Assembly: GCA_015680685.1 (NCBI GenBank)
Contig: MNCI01022277.1
Coordinates: 551,005-615,004 of the forward strand
Length of the DNA stretch: 64,000 nucleotides
Reading direction: 5' to 3'
Source of the DNA: Gnetum montanum
Taxonomy: Eukaryota > Streptophyta > Gnetopsida > Gnetales > Gnetaceae
Part shown: positions 31,985-43,899 of the stretch, piece by piece
How the letters are laid out: each line of letters begins with the position of its first letter
Position numbering within the stretch: the stretch's first letter is position 1
Translations under genes and position numbers: made by a program
Notes under the pieces: model-generated
Database searches by the model: none
Told to the model about the DNA's origin: nothing
What the model saw: the letters and a program-made list of their open reading frames with translations, nothing else

Positions 31985-32200
31985 AATGGACAAGGGTTAT
32001 TTTCCAATTTTAGGCCATGGCAGGCCATATGTTTAACACCAATTTAAGGCCATGATGGTCCATGATGGTCCATGATGCTAGTTTAAAGTCTTAGTAGACT
32101 GTAATGCTAGTTTAGAATCTTAGTAAATGGTGGCACTAATTTAAGGCCATGACAAGCTATGAGTTTGCCAATGTTAGGCAATGGTGGACCCTACAAACTC
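31985..32200 (-). repeat. ~35-bp minisatellite block between PR and RT of element Q
   Basis: Five to six minus-strand units, such as 'gtctactaagactttaaactagca' (quoted in parts: ctactaagac + tttaaactagca), of the type otherwise confined to the 3' UTR of A, B and Q. Orientation is the same as that of element Q. Confidence 0.75.
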
Positions 32201-32480
32201 ATATTTTTGGCAATTTACTATTTTAAAATTTTTATGATTTTGTTTTTTAGTTTTAAAATTTTTATAAGGGCTTCTTTTTTGTTTATAACATGCATAAAAG
32301 TAAAGGAAAAGAAAGGCTATAATAAATAAGTAAAAACATAAATGAAAGTAGAAACTTAGGGTACATGCATAAAGAGTAAAATAGAGTACATAAACAAGTA
32401 TAACAAGTTAGCAAAGAAAAGTTAGGTGACATGGCTATCGGTTATACAATTATAACGGCATTGGGTGGAAGGGTCAAGGT
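32201..32480 (-). other. Linker after protease of element Q
   Basis: AT-rich, no frame. On the minus strand, a GTATAC donor-like site lies just after the protease-linked frame (about 32485). Confidence 0.4.
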
Positions 32481-32485
32481 ATACT

Positions 32486-33341
32486 TCACTTGTGCAAACT
32501 CTTCCTAATCTTTGAAAGATTAGAGAATGAGTAAGATCTACTTTGCATAAGTTTGTATTCACCATCACCTTCATTGATGATGTTAAAAGGGAGTTCATCC
32601 CATAATGCATCACACTGCCTATCATTGTCATCATTGGCTTCCTGCTCTCTTTTGGGTTGTTGGATTTCATGGCTGGAAGCTTCTTCTTGAACCTCCACTT
32701 CAGACCCTTGCTTTATGTTCACATTGTTAACAACCAAGGGCACCACATTATCACCATGAATGATGATTTCACCTTCCTCATAGGGAAGGTGAATCTCTTG
32801 GTGAATGGTAGAGGACATAACTCATAACTGAGCCAACCAAGATCTTTCCAGGATAGTTAAACCCTAGCATCTCTTCCACCCCTAAGAAATTTTTGTTTGT
32901 GGGTAATTGTTCCCCTACCACAAAATCCAAGGATATGGCCTGCTTAACAACTACCCTAGATTCTTTGAAAGACTTGACAGCAGTTATTGATGTATGTTGT
33001 ATCTGCTTTGTTAAGCCTAATCGCTCAACGATTATGCATGGGATAACATTAGTTGCAACCCCATCATCTACATCCACCTGATGCACCTTAAACTACCCTA
33101 CATGTAAAGTTATGAATAGAGAATTCCTAGTAACTTCACCATTTTGGGGATTGCCCTTGATTTCACTATCGTCAAATACTATGGATGTTGACTTCCCCAC
33201 ACTTGATGATGGAGGCACCATCACTACATTGATGGATTCCTTGTTAGCAGAGATGTCCTCACTCATAAGGATGGAAGCCAACATTTTGACTAATATCTCA
33301 TGATGTGTGGTGAAAGTCATGATCAGGTTGTACAAGCTCAA
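32486..33341 (-). pseudogene. Protease of Tat/Ogre-type element Q
   Basis: Minus-strand order: IVFDDSEIKG...RNSLFITLHVG, a stop, then VHQVDVDDGVATNVIP, which is the degenerate active-site motif (family: LIDNGSSLNVMP), and VERLGL, KSFKESRVVVKQAISLDF. After a shift comes SSTIHQEIHLPYEEGEIIIHGD, matching the family's 'GAVPSTLHQKLKF' region. An acidic linker follows. Family and order fit Tat/Ogre. Confidence 0.8.
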
Positions 33342-33399
33342 AGTGGTATTCGTTTGTTTGAGGGACTATCTAACCTGATCCATTACAATGAGGAAGTTT

Positions 33400-36130
33400 T
33401 TATCATTAACCATGGATTTTTCATCCCGATTGTGCTTCACTTCCTTCATGCACCCCAAAATGTGAACTCTAGCCTTAGGTTGTTGCTATTGGGGCTTCTC
33501 CTCTTTATTGTAATTATGGGTTTTAGGATCCTCTTGTGGCTTGTTGGTTGAAGAAAGTTAAGTAGAGGGGGTCATGGGCATAGTTGATATGGGAGTAGGC
33601 TTTGATGGACCCACTTCTTTCTATGCCTTCGTATGCTTATCACCCTTATTGTTAATCTTTTTCTTTTGCTTCTTCCTCTACTTGTTTGAGGTCTTTTGGT
33701 TATTGGTCATTGGTTGTGAGGAAGAGGCAATAGCATTGGCCACTAGATGAGGTCTTTGTATGGTCACATTAGTTGGTTGGGCTATAGCTGATGGGGTTGT
33801 GTTAGGCTAGGACACCCTAATGATAAAAGGTTTCCTTAGAGGTGTCCATAATGGTACTCTCACAATAAAAGGAGGTCTTAAGATAGTGGAAGTTGAACAG
33901 ACCCTTTCATTATGAGGGGTTACTTGGATCATAAATAGTTCCCTCACTAGTCTTTGATTGATCATCAATGTTAAATGTTGAGATAACATAAGGGCTATTA
34001 TTAGAATTCAATAGGTCCTTTTACACTTTCACAGACTGATTTTGTGGTTGAATAGGGTTAGATGAATCTAGAAGTAGCTCTTCCCTCTCTATCACATTTT
34101 GCAGGTCATCCTTCAATGAAAGGCAGAAGTCTATATCATGATTAGGTAGTTGTTAATAGTGGCAAAAGTGGTCTAACATGAATTACTTAGGCATCTGTAG
34201 GTCATCTTTTATTACTCTAGCAGGATCCTTGGCTATTTTACAAAGCCTATCATGCTTCTTTTGAGAAGCTTTAGACATCTATTTGTATTGAATTTTTCCA
34301 CTTTTCAAAAGGTGGCCTAATAGTTCTAATTCTTTTAATGGTAGAGCAATGTATTTTTTCCTATCCTTCTTTTCAAAATTGGGTTAGGTTGTTGTCAATG
34401 CAGTGGCCCTAGAGGTTGCAGACTGGTTATCATGGTTATTATTAGTAGGGGCCTTTGGTGGGTTGGTCCTTAACCCTTGGTTAGTGATCTTTGCCTCTGT
34501 GGTCATAGTTGCTATGGCCACATTGTTATGTTTACCCTTCTCCTTATTCCTCCATGTATGTTAATTTTTGTATGCTATGTAGGCCAAGTCATGACCAGCC
34601 TTTGTAGCATGTTCTATATTCTTAGTCTAAGAGAATGCTTGGCAAAGGAATTGTACGTTAAGGCAGTAAATTTTGGACTTGATAACGTCATTAACCACCC
34701 CCTTAAATATAGCCAAAAGCTAGGTTTTGGCTATTGGCTCTAGTATTTCCTTCAAGAGTCCATTCCACTATTGGATGAAATTTGGCATAGGTTCTAGGAA
34801 TCCCTACTTGACCTTCATGAGTTGGTCAAGCATGGTGTTAGGCTTCAAGTTATTCTTGAAGTAGTTAACAAACTGGGCTATCAAGTCCTCAAGAGAGGAT
34901 ATGGATCCTCTAGGTAATGCACAATACAAATCAAGCACTTTCCCAGTCAAGGACATAGGAAAAATACTCATAATAGTATGAGGCCATGGCTATAATAGTA
35001 AGCATTTGGATTTGAAGGTTATAAAGTGAGCATTGGAATCACCTCCTTTATTATATTTGTTGAATTGCAGGATGGGGAAACCAGGAGGAAGTGTTAAGGG
35101 TGGGACCACAAGATTGATGGGATCATCCCAGTAGAAGTCCATAATCTTAACACTTTGGGAAGTAGAGACTTTGCTTCTTTAACTCATCTTTTAGGTCCTA
35201 GATCATCTAGAAAGCTTAATCTAGGCCTTGTGGTGGCCCTGCTGGCTATAGGGTTTTCACATATGATTGTGGTGTTTGTTGTAAGGCTTGTGGCCTCACT
35301 ATTGATTGCAAAATGAAAGGGAGCAATTGTGTCATGGTTGTAGCTTGTGGGTCAAACAAAAAAAAGGATGTTTATGCCAGCACCTGAGGCATAAATGTGA
35401 TAAAAGGGGTGTGTGATCCTTGAGTTGCTTGGGGTTCCATGATGGCCCCCACATGAGTAATTAGTGGTTTATGATGGTGAAAACCACTGTCAATGGCTAC
35501 ACAAATAAGGGTTGTGTGGCAAAAGGTGCCAATGGGTTATAAGTCATGGGTTGTAACATTGATTGAGATTAATGCATGGCTATGACTAGCATGGGATTAG
35601 CTGTAGTGAGGCAGGAGGGACTGGGAGATGACAGCACCATGCCCATGGAAAAAGCAAAGGCATTAGGGGAAGGCACTGTGACCTTGGGGGATGTTTGCTG
35701 GAACAATCCTCCCAAGATGTTTTTAGGCTCAGATTCTACCCCAAACTCATCCTCCTCTTTCTATTGTTCCTTAGAGTTAAGATTTTCATCATCTTTCTCT
35801 ATCTCAATCAATTGGGCTAGGATGCCCACATAAATATCATTAAGAGACATCTGTTCATAGGGGAAAGGGATGTGCTCTTTGCCATTGCAATGGTTGAGTT
35901 TGAACTCCCTTCTAGCTTTTGCTTCCAAATGTAGAATTAGCATGCTAGCCTACATTTTGGCACAAATTTAGTTATACCTATCTTCATTTATGGTTGCAAA
36001 GTTAGGACTTTTTCTCCTAACCCTCAAAGACTACCTGCACTCAATGATAGCAGGGTCTTTGGGTCATAGACCCCCATGGCTTGTTGCCTGGGACCTTTGC
36101 TACTGAAGGTGAAAGGCAACTTAGTCGATT
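33400..36130 (-). pseudogene. Gag region of Tat/Ogre-type element Q
   Basis: Heavily interrupted on the minus strand. The N-terminal part, 35943 to 35765, is MLILHLEAKARREFKLN... and acidic. The gag core starts near 35140 with DDPINLVVPPLTLPPGF, then QFNKYNKGGDSNAHFITF, SLTGKVLDLYCALPRGSI, and LEDLIAQFVNYFKNN (about 35140-34850). Near 34190-34100 is HYxQLPNHDIDFCLSLKDDLQ, the shortened His/Cys motif that follows gag in Ogre-type elements (family form YHxxxxGHxxxxCxxLKxxIQ). Stops occur throughout. Confidence 0.75.
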
Positions 36131-36257
36131 GTAAGAAATACATGGCTATTTTCTCAAAAATGGCTTAAGATAGGCTTTAAAAGATAAAAATAGAAGTAAA
36201 TCATAGCAAGTGAAATTCAAAAATGGTCAAAAGAAACAAAAACAACTAAAAATGGAG

Positions 36258-36790
36258 TACTTACTATAAATAGTAAGTGGGGGGTTAAGGGGGGTATGCC
36301 CCTTTACCAAAAATGAAAAGGTGAAAAGGTGGTAGCAAACTTCACCCACATTGGTTTCCTAGCTAACAAACCCCCAGATGCCCACACTAGATTCCTAGCT
36401 ATCACACCCTTGGGTGTGGCAGGGGGGTGTTAAAGGAGGGATGAGATAGGGGGATCTCACACCTTTCAAAACCAACATTGGTGAAAAAAGAGGGTGAAGG
36501 CTATTAGAAAGGTGAAGAAAAGAGTGCAAATTTTGGTAATTGAAATTTTCAAAAATTTTAAATCTAATGAAAGAAGTAAAAATGGCCAAAAAATAAATCA
36601 CTTACTATAAGTGGTAAGTGGGGGCCAAAAGGGGGATACACCCATTTTGCCAAAAATGAAAAGTTGAGAATGTTGGTACCAAGCTTTACCCACATTGGTC
36701 TCCTAGCTATCACACCCTTGAGTGTGGCAAAGGGGAAGAAGGGGTGAGATGGGGGGGATCTCACACCTTCTAAAATCAATGTTGGTGAAA
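36258..36790 (-). repeat. Two-copy ~341-bp tandem duplication in the leader of element Q
   Basis: The block starting 'cttactataaatagtaagtg' (36259) recurs as 'cttactataagtggtaagtg' (36600). Both contain 'ccaaaaatgaaaagNtga', 'acccacattggt', 'cctagctatcacacccttg' and 'gggatctcacacct'. It lies between gag and the primer-binding end of the 5' LTR. Confidence 0.8.
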
Positions 36791-37197
36791 GAGAGGAAAG
36801 TTTTGCAGCCAAAATAGAAACTTACAACTTTCTTAAAAAGATTTTGGCAAGTTGTTGAATTCCACAACAAGGGAGGAGGAAAGTAGGTTTGGTTGCTGTT
36901 GAAACCAATGTTGGTTTTATTGCAAAAAATATGGCAACAGGTTGAATGAGTGTTAAGGCTTCAACATTGATTTTTTCCTAAAAATTCATAATAGGTGTTG
37001 TGAAATTTCAACACCCAACCACCTACAACTTCCATGCTAGGGTTTCTACAATAGGAGGGGTAATGGGTAGCATTGGTTTTTTCAAGGTTTTGGCTATAAA
37101 AATGCAAATTCCAAGTTAGGGTACAAAGTTGGTAATATGGTTGAAAGATTTTGGCATAGAAATTTTGTGGAGGACCTCCTTCTAGTACCAAGAAAAC
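36791..37197 (-). other. 5' leader of element Q next to the LTR
   Basis: Non-coding. On the minus strand, 'TTGGTACTAGAAGG' begins a few bases after the LTR end. It is a weak match to a tRNA-Met-type primer site (TGGTATCAGAGC), so I do not claim a primer site. Confidence 0.45.
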
Positions 37198-38468
37198 TAT
37201 ACCAATTGAAAATCTTGGTCACTGGAAATTCGAGGATTCTTAGTCATAAGCAACCTCAAACCCAAATCCATAGGGCCTCTGCAAGAAAAAGAAATGGGAT
37301 TCAGGGTGCCCTAGATGGTCCAATAAATCACCCAAGGACTTGAGTGGGTGCAAAGTGGGGGTATAAAAATGTAAAAAATTTGCAAATCTAAATCCAAATG
37401 AACAAAAAGTACACACAAAATAAACTATAAACTTTATTAATTTCAATAAAGAATGAGTTTAGAGGTGTGTACAAAATTTCCCATAGGAGAGAAAAAGGGG
37501 GTTCAGTTGGGAGGGGGTTTCAAGCCCATTGAAGTAGATAGAATCTACTCCAAGATCCAGATTCTTGGCCACTCCTAATGTTTTCAAACCTCTTCTGCTA
37601 CTACTCAAGATTTGCAACATTGGGTCACTGCTAGGGTTGAGAAATGTGAAGGATTTAGGGTAGTCAAAGTGCTTCATGCTAAGATTTGTGGATCCCAAGG
37701 GGGTAACATTGACACCTAAAGTTCACAAATCCCAAGAGGGGTAACATGGAGGGGGTAATAGGTTACAGAGGTTCTACACTAACAAGCCCCAAGAAGCTAC
37801 ATTTCTACTAAGCAAGCAAGAGCTCTTAGATGTCAAATTCTAAGGGTGTTGAACTGCCAAAGTGTGGAATCTTGAAATAGTATCAAGGTTTGGTCTTTAT
37901 AGGGTTTTGGTCATTATTTGAGCTACAAATTGGCTACAAATGATTGACAAATTGGTTGCAAATTTCCTACCAGATTGCTACAAATTGGCTACCACATTCA
38001 TGGGGGTAAGTGGGATCCACCCCCATGCATCATAACTAGCTCACCCCTCCATGTTGTCTGATCCCTCCACATTGGGGGTAAGTCTTCCACATTGGGGGTA
38101 GGTGAGATCCATTCCCTGAACTACTCCAAGTTGCCTTTGAAGTCTCCTAGGTGGCTTACCCCCTTATAGGGGGGGTGTCAGCGTAGAAAAGTGTATACCC
38201 CCATAAAACCCATCAAATTTTCATTTTTGGCATTTCAAAAGGCATTTTTGATACCCCCCAAGCCCAAATATAGATACTAGGTGACTCTTTTCACTTGGGG
38301 AATGAGGCTTTGGCTACTTATGAGGCATTTTTCAACCCCAAAAGTATGAAATATGTGAGATTTCCTCCTCATGGATTACAACCTTCACATTTACAATGAA
38401 GGTTTTCCTCAGGCTTTATGGGATGGGGTTACAAAGGTTACAAAACATAATTTTGATAGTGTTTCACA
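37198..38468 (-). mobile_element. 5' LTR of Tat/Ogre-type element Q
   Basis: On the minus strand it runs from TGAAACAC (38468) to about GGTATA (37198). The end was set by aligning the last 120 bp with LTR A: 'gggcaccctg' with A's 'gggtaccctg', and 'tttccagtgaccaagatttt' with A's 'cttccagcaaccgatgtttt'. Shared blocks with the 3' LTR (22831-24130) include 'tacccccataaaaccca' and 'aatatagatactaggtgact'. The 5-bp flank at the outer side is 'catct' (38469-38473); the other side is truncated. Confidence 0.8.
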
Positions 38469-39447
38469 TCTACATGGCAATTTCCATATATCCAATAAGA
38501 TTATGATTCAATATTATTTCTATTTGCTTCCCCTAATGGCTATGTTGCCCTTGGTAGTGCCTAAATTGGCAAGTTTCAAGTCTTCCTTCTTATTGTTTCT
38601 AGCACCCCACCTGAAGCCCCTACTGACACGTTTACTCCTATCTCCTGTTGGATGTGATGCAGGCAAGCTTTGAGAGGTGCAGACTCTATGTTAACATGAG
38701 AGTTTCCAATAGTAGATTAATGTTTCCTCAACACGTCGGTGGCTAGTTCAGAGAGAACAATGGAATATTTCTTCTGCAATTTTCGTTTTCATGCTCAAAT
38801 AAAGGATCTACATGCATGGTAGATTTTGTGGTGCATAGTTTCCCTAATTTTTCAATAATTAAAAACATGTCAATTTTTGCCTACAAACAAAACATCAACA
38901 AGCACAACTTTGTAGCATTGCCATCATTAATGAGCTTGAGCTCCAAGTTGGGACTCAATCCTACCACTACCTCTACTCATGTTCATCATCATTATCAAAG
39001 ATAGAGGAGCTATAGTTGTTGCCCAAAGACAAGCTACCAAAAGAAGAACAAAAGTAGTAGTAGCACGCTTACATATGAGTGTGAGTGGGCTTTAGCACAT
39101 GAGCAGCAACCGAATTTGGAGCTATCAGTTGGATTCTAATCATAGAGTACTGAAGCTATAACAACAATGGCATTGTCATTGAGTTGATTGGCAACACTAT
39201 TACTATTGCTTCTATTTCTTCTATGTCTTCTCCCAAATATCATCATTATGATGATAATGTACTGTAGGTGGCAATATGCCATTATTATCATGGTTTTTTT
39301 TGTAGTGGTTCCTTGGCAACCTCTACAACTGCTCATTTCTAAAACTGCATGTTGTTGTGGCTACACATGAGCTATCGATCTACTAATGATCTTCACAGGG
39401 CCAACATTGCATTTTTCAATTACTATAGCCCCCGAAGCATTGGTGGT
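38469..39447. other. Unassigned DNA between elements Q and H
   Basis: Not similar to either neighbour. The short open frames (e.g. 38816-39004, 39188-39370) are low-complexity or codon-biased towards Leu/Ile and are not convincing. There is a CAT/ATG-rich inverted stretch near 39236-39300 ('catcattatgatgataatg'). I see no gene. It is possibly old unique DNA or the remains of R's host locus. Confidence 0.5.
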
Positions 39448-40318
39448 TGATGAGTCATGGATTGGCCACATCAACTAGGCCTCGTCAATGCATCGTTTCA
39501 TGCGTTGACATGGCCCCATTGACATAGGGTCTATTCTTGTCTATAAATATGTGCCAACCTGTCATGGTTAGGCAATTAGTCTATCATAGTGTAGCAAAGC
39601 TCTTCCAATTTTTACATTTGAAAGTTAGGGTATTTTTGTAAGTGCCCATAGCAGGAGTCATTGAGTGTACAGATCTTTATTTAAGCATTGTTGTACTTAA
39701 GCACGATAGTGTGTGCGGCAATAAAGGTGACCTTTCTAATCAAACCTTGCAACATTTTGGATAGCTTAGATGTTTCATTCATGCACTTAATGTTTTCAAT
39801 TATTTATTCAATGTTTTCTAGTAATTAAGCAAATTAAGTAATTAGGGGAGATACACTAAATAGTAATTAAGTAAACACATAAGTACGACCACTTTAACCA
39901 TGCATATGATGTTTGGTCATTCCAACATCACTTAATGCTTGGAAACCTAGCAACATTATACATGTTCAAGATGTGTATAGCAAGTGGGACCAGATACTTA
40001 TGTTAGGACTAGTTGAACAATAGTTAGCCCATTAGATTAAAGTAGGTATTAAATTATTTTCTTCTCCATCTTGTTTATTTCAAGCACCAAAACCATAAAA
40101 TATAAAATGACAAAAAACATGTGCCTCAATTACACTTAAACCATACCCTTGAGCTTCAAAATGTAGTTGGGAAGACAATGAACATCTTCAATGCAAAAGT
40201 TTACTTCTTAGAGAACTAGTGCACTGGAAACTATGGAGTCCATAAAATTCAACTGAATCACATGTGAATGCTTTGTGATTTGTATGATTGGACGTAGGGG
40301 TACCTTCATCGCTCATCA
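39448..40318 (+). mobile_element. 5' LTR of Athila-like element H
   Basis: 871 bp with perfect 7-bp terminal inverted repeats, TGATGAG...CTCATCA. TATA box TATAAATA at 39542-39549; 'ggcaataaagg' polyadenylation-type signal near 39718. The U3 has TCAACTAGGCCTCGTCAATG at 39468-39487, plus GTTGAC and TTGACA. The 3' LTR (60403-60901) is clearly the same subfamily. 5-bp flank 'gtggt' (39443-39447). Confidence 0.88.
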
Positions 40319-40319
40319 T

Positions 40320-40337
40320 TGACATTGTGGTCGAGGA
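40320..40337 (+). other. Decayed primer-binding site, tRNA-Asp type (element H)
   Basis: TGACATTGTGGTCGAGGA, one base after the LTR end, matches TGGCGCCGTTGCCGGGGA at 11 of 18 positions; most differences are C/T or G/A transitions. The same site is better preserved in I1 and I2. tRNA-Asp priming is typical of Athila/Tat-type elements. Confidence 0.65.
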
Positions 40338-40468
40338 CTCTTTTTGTTGAAACGTGCGCTATCTAGGATTAGTGAACATTATTAATATTATTAAATGAAC
40401 CACAAGGTCAACATCATTTTCAAATTATATAATTACAAAAGCACACTAATATTTCATTTGTTTACAAA

Positions 40469-42960
40469 ATGTCTTCTTCTCACAAGCATGAACATATCAT
40501 ACAACCGATCCCACAACAATGCAAAGTGGTATATAATTAGCCTGATGAGTATGTGCCTGATTTCACCTTCATCCTACATTAGGACGAACAACTATGACGG
40601 CGTGACATGAAAGTTAATATTGTAATGCCTCTTGATTGATCAATGTCAATGAAGCTCCTTCAAAATCTTAAGAAGTTAGGCATCCAAGATCTTTAAGAGG
40701 ATTATGTTGTGCATGACTACGGCTATTTGGATTATCATCCCACTAAAACACAATGCCAAAGATATTGACACTAGGAGAAATATCATGAGTTTGTGAAGGG
40801 GAAAAAGTTTACCAATCCCTTGTTTTTGCTGAACCAAGATGAAAATGAGGGTCCTTTCTCTAAAGGCTTTCAACATGAAAATTCTCCATCCCTCATTACT
40901 GATGATGGGGGTGTGAACCTGAATCTACATTTTACAATCAACAAACCAAGTTCTGATAAAGATGGCAATTAAGACAAGGGCTCGGGCAAGCGTCAAGATG
41001 ACACGAAACTTGAAAAATATGGTTGTGACAACTAAAGGGGAGTTGGTAGATACCATGATGGTGGTAGTCCTTCTTCCTCTTCGTCCTCTTCATCTACATC
41101 TTCTTCTTCTTCCTCTTTTGATTCTAAAGAGTGCCACAAAAAGAATAACTGTGATGGATGTGCACAATGAGACAACAATATTAATCACCATGCCCACAAT
41201 GAACAAAGGGGTAATAGAGGACATCATCAGTGATAATGAAATAATGATGATGATGAGCCTTTTTTGGAAACTCGAAGCATGCTTAATATTACATAGGTAG
41301 TCAAGATTCTAACTAGGCATGTGAGAGATAGTCGGATCAAGCACCTAGACATGAACAATATCCCAAGATTTGAGGGGGGATATACCTATGATCCATAGAC
41401 ACATCTAAAAGATTTCCATGATGCCTGTGCCTTGTAAAATATTAAAAATTATTGGCAGAAACTTAAGTTATTTCCCAGGACACTCATCAAGGAAGAAAAA
41501 AGCTAGTACTAGTTCTTAGAGCTGGAATTCATTCACAAATGGAGTACCATGCTGGAACTATTTAATGATAAATACCATATGTACCTCAAAGTATTCAATC
41601 TGAGAAGCCAAATCCAAGGTTGGGAACAAGGAATACATGAACCCTTGGATGCCACCATGGTTAGATATTATTCTCTCATACACTAATGCCCTAGCCATGG
41701 TTATTCTCAAAGAGAACAACTCCACCACATCATAGATGGGCTCAAAGCAAAAACCAAAATAACTCTTGGGGTTTATGCCTAAGGGAGACTATCTAAATGA
41801 AGAGCTCATCAAATACAAAGGCTAATAGAGTAGGTAGTAAAAGAAGAAGATGAGTTGCGAAAAAGAAAAAGTGTAGAAGAATATAATAAGGATCCTTCCA
41901 TTAGGAAAAGGGAGGCTTGATTCTATGACAAGGAGTCACCACTCAACGAGGTGGTGAATAGGAAAATCTTATCCATCCAAAATTGTATTTCTAATATTTC
42001 AAAGAAGGTTGATAAATTATGGGACTCTTTGGATGAAAAATTCCAAACCACTATGAAGATTACTGAAGAATCCAAAGAGCAAAATAGTGATCACAACCAT
42101 AGGAGATGGAAAGAAGCTGAACGTGCCTACCAAAGAGGCAAGGGCAAAGTTACTACAGTAGAAGAAGTTGTGGAGATAGACTTCGATCATGATGTTTTCT
42201 GTGACATTTGTTAATATGACCATCCTAAAGGATGTTACCCAATGATGTCACACTTATAAGAGTCTAGCGTGTATGTGTTGAATCCTCCACTAGCAAGGAG
42301 GCAAGAACCCAGACAATTACCTTATCCATAAGATAATCAAAGGTAGGTCCATTAGCAACAATAGGCTTATTATCCAAGTGAAGCTCCACCAAAACCATAT
42401 GAGCAATACCAGCAGTGGCAGCAACCACAATCATGGGGAATGCCACCACCAAGACAGCAGTACCCTTACAGGTAGCCAAATCCATATGGGCACTATGTTT
42501 AGCAACCTGTTTCTCTACAAAGTTCTACCAGCTACACCTCATTCCAACATCACTATTACCCTCCAAAGTGCCATAAAACTCATTCACCATCTACTCAATG
42601 GGAGCACCCATATTCATACCATTTTCTACATCCATCTACACACATCCTTCCATCCTCAACCTAATTACCTCCTACTTTATCCATGTAGGGAAAAATTCCC
42701 CCATAGCTATAGCAACAAAATGCTATGAGGGCTATAAATTTACAACCAGCTTTCCAATTGAGTGGTTCAAATAATCAATCCAAGAAACAACCATTTTTCC
42801 AACCCAACATTCCTTCCAAACCCTCACAACCTAATGCGGCTGGTCACCCTATATCTCCAACAGCTTCATCCTTTGCATCAAACACATTTGAGAGCCCTTC
42901 AAACTAAACACCACCTCAGATATGCATTGTGATGCTAACTCATATTGTTTCTAATTGAAT
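40469..42960 (+). pseudogene. Gag of Athila-like element H
   Basis: ATG at 40469 (MSSSHKHE), shared with I2. A charged N-terminal part is followed by the retrotransposon gag domain from about 41335: LDMNNIPRFEGGYTYDP, THLKDFHDACAL, WQKLKLFPRTLI, GWEQGIHEPLDATMVRYYSL. Next are a charged helix (41870-42180, SNISKKVDKLWDSLDEKF), a knuckle remnant CDICxYDHPKGC (42200-42240), and a Gln/Pro-rich tail (42360-42900). At least ten stops and several frameshifts. Confidence 0.85.
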
Positions 42961-43430
42961 CAAGGCTAGAAACCTTCCCATGAAACTATCTAACCTAGGA
43001 AGCCCTCTCATTTACCGACAAATGATTGGACATAAGCCATGCAAAGCTCTTTTTGATTCTGGTTCTAGTGTCAATCTCATCTCCTATGACATGTACAAGG
43101 CCCAGAACCTACCACCTCTCAAGAAGAGCAATATCTATTTGGAATTGGTAGACCAACCAACCATTGTTCCTTTGGGATTAGTGGAGGACATTGTGATCAT
43201 AGTTTTTGGGTGGTCCTATCCTACCGATCTTCTAGTGATTAAGGTAAAAAATTGCAAAGGCGACTTCCCCATCATTATGGGACATGCATGGTTAAGCATT
43301 GTTGATGAACGAATGGGCATCCGAGACCTTCCTTGGAAATCTCCAAGGAAAATAAATTTCGACACCATGATAAGAAGCATGGTCCATGCATCGCATACAA
43401 TGATAAAGGGTGCAATTACATGAAGAAAAT
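42961..43430 (+). pseudogene. Aspartic protease of element H
   Basis: Longest intact stretch of H's pol (147 codons). It has the catalytic motif KALFDSGSSVNLISYDMYK near 43045, then LELVDQPTIVPLGLVEDI and DFPIIMGHAWLSIVDERMGI. The 'xLGxxxDVxVxVxxxxxPxDFxVL' layout is that of Athila/Tat proteases. Active-site residues look intact, but the protein cannot be made because flanking gag and RT are broken. Confidence 0.85.
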
Positions 43431-43899
43431 TTGGTCCATTAAAAGTACATTTCTTAAAGAATTGTATCAGTGTGCATATGAAATTGATATCAAAAGATGC
43501 CTATCCACAATAGCCACACAACATGAGGGCACTTAGTGGCTAACATATGACTCTAATAGTAGCACATTATGCATGGAACCCACTAAGAGCCTGACATGTG
43601 CCTATATCGAAGGCATGGATGAACTTGAGCAAGTTCATCACTAATTCTCTGATGATGATAAGGATGATACTTGTTGGGGAGAGTTGGAAATACCTAAAAA
43701 TTTCAAGCAAAATCCCTTAAAGTTAAAAAATCTACTAGCTGCATGGAATATGCATTTTTAAACAATGGCAAACCAGTCATAATTAATGCAAATCTTTCTC
43801 ACAAGCAAAAAGACATGCTATTGAAGGTGGTCAACAAATGGTCAACAACATTTTCTTGGTCATATCCTAAGCTGACTAGAATCAATCCAAGGATATGCT

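Noticed and set aside
37180-37197. tRNA-Met primer site for element Q (TTGGTACTAGAAGG)
   Set aside because: Only about 9 of 12 matches and offset from the LTR end; not strong enough.
39136-39370. Leu/Ile-rich or Arg/Asn-rich frames on both strands
   Set aside because: Low-complexity sequence around an ATG/CAT palindromic stretch; no conserved motif.
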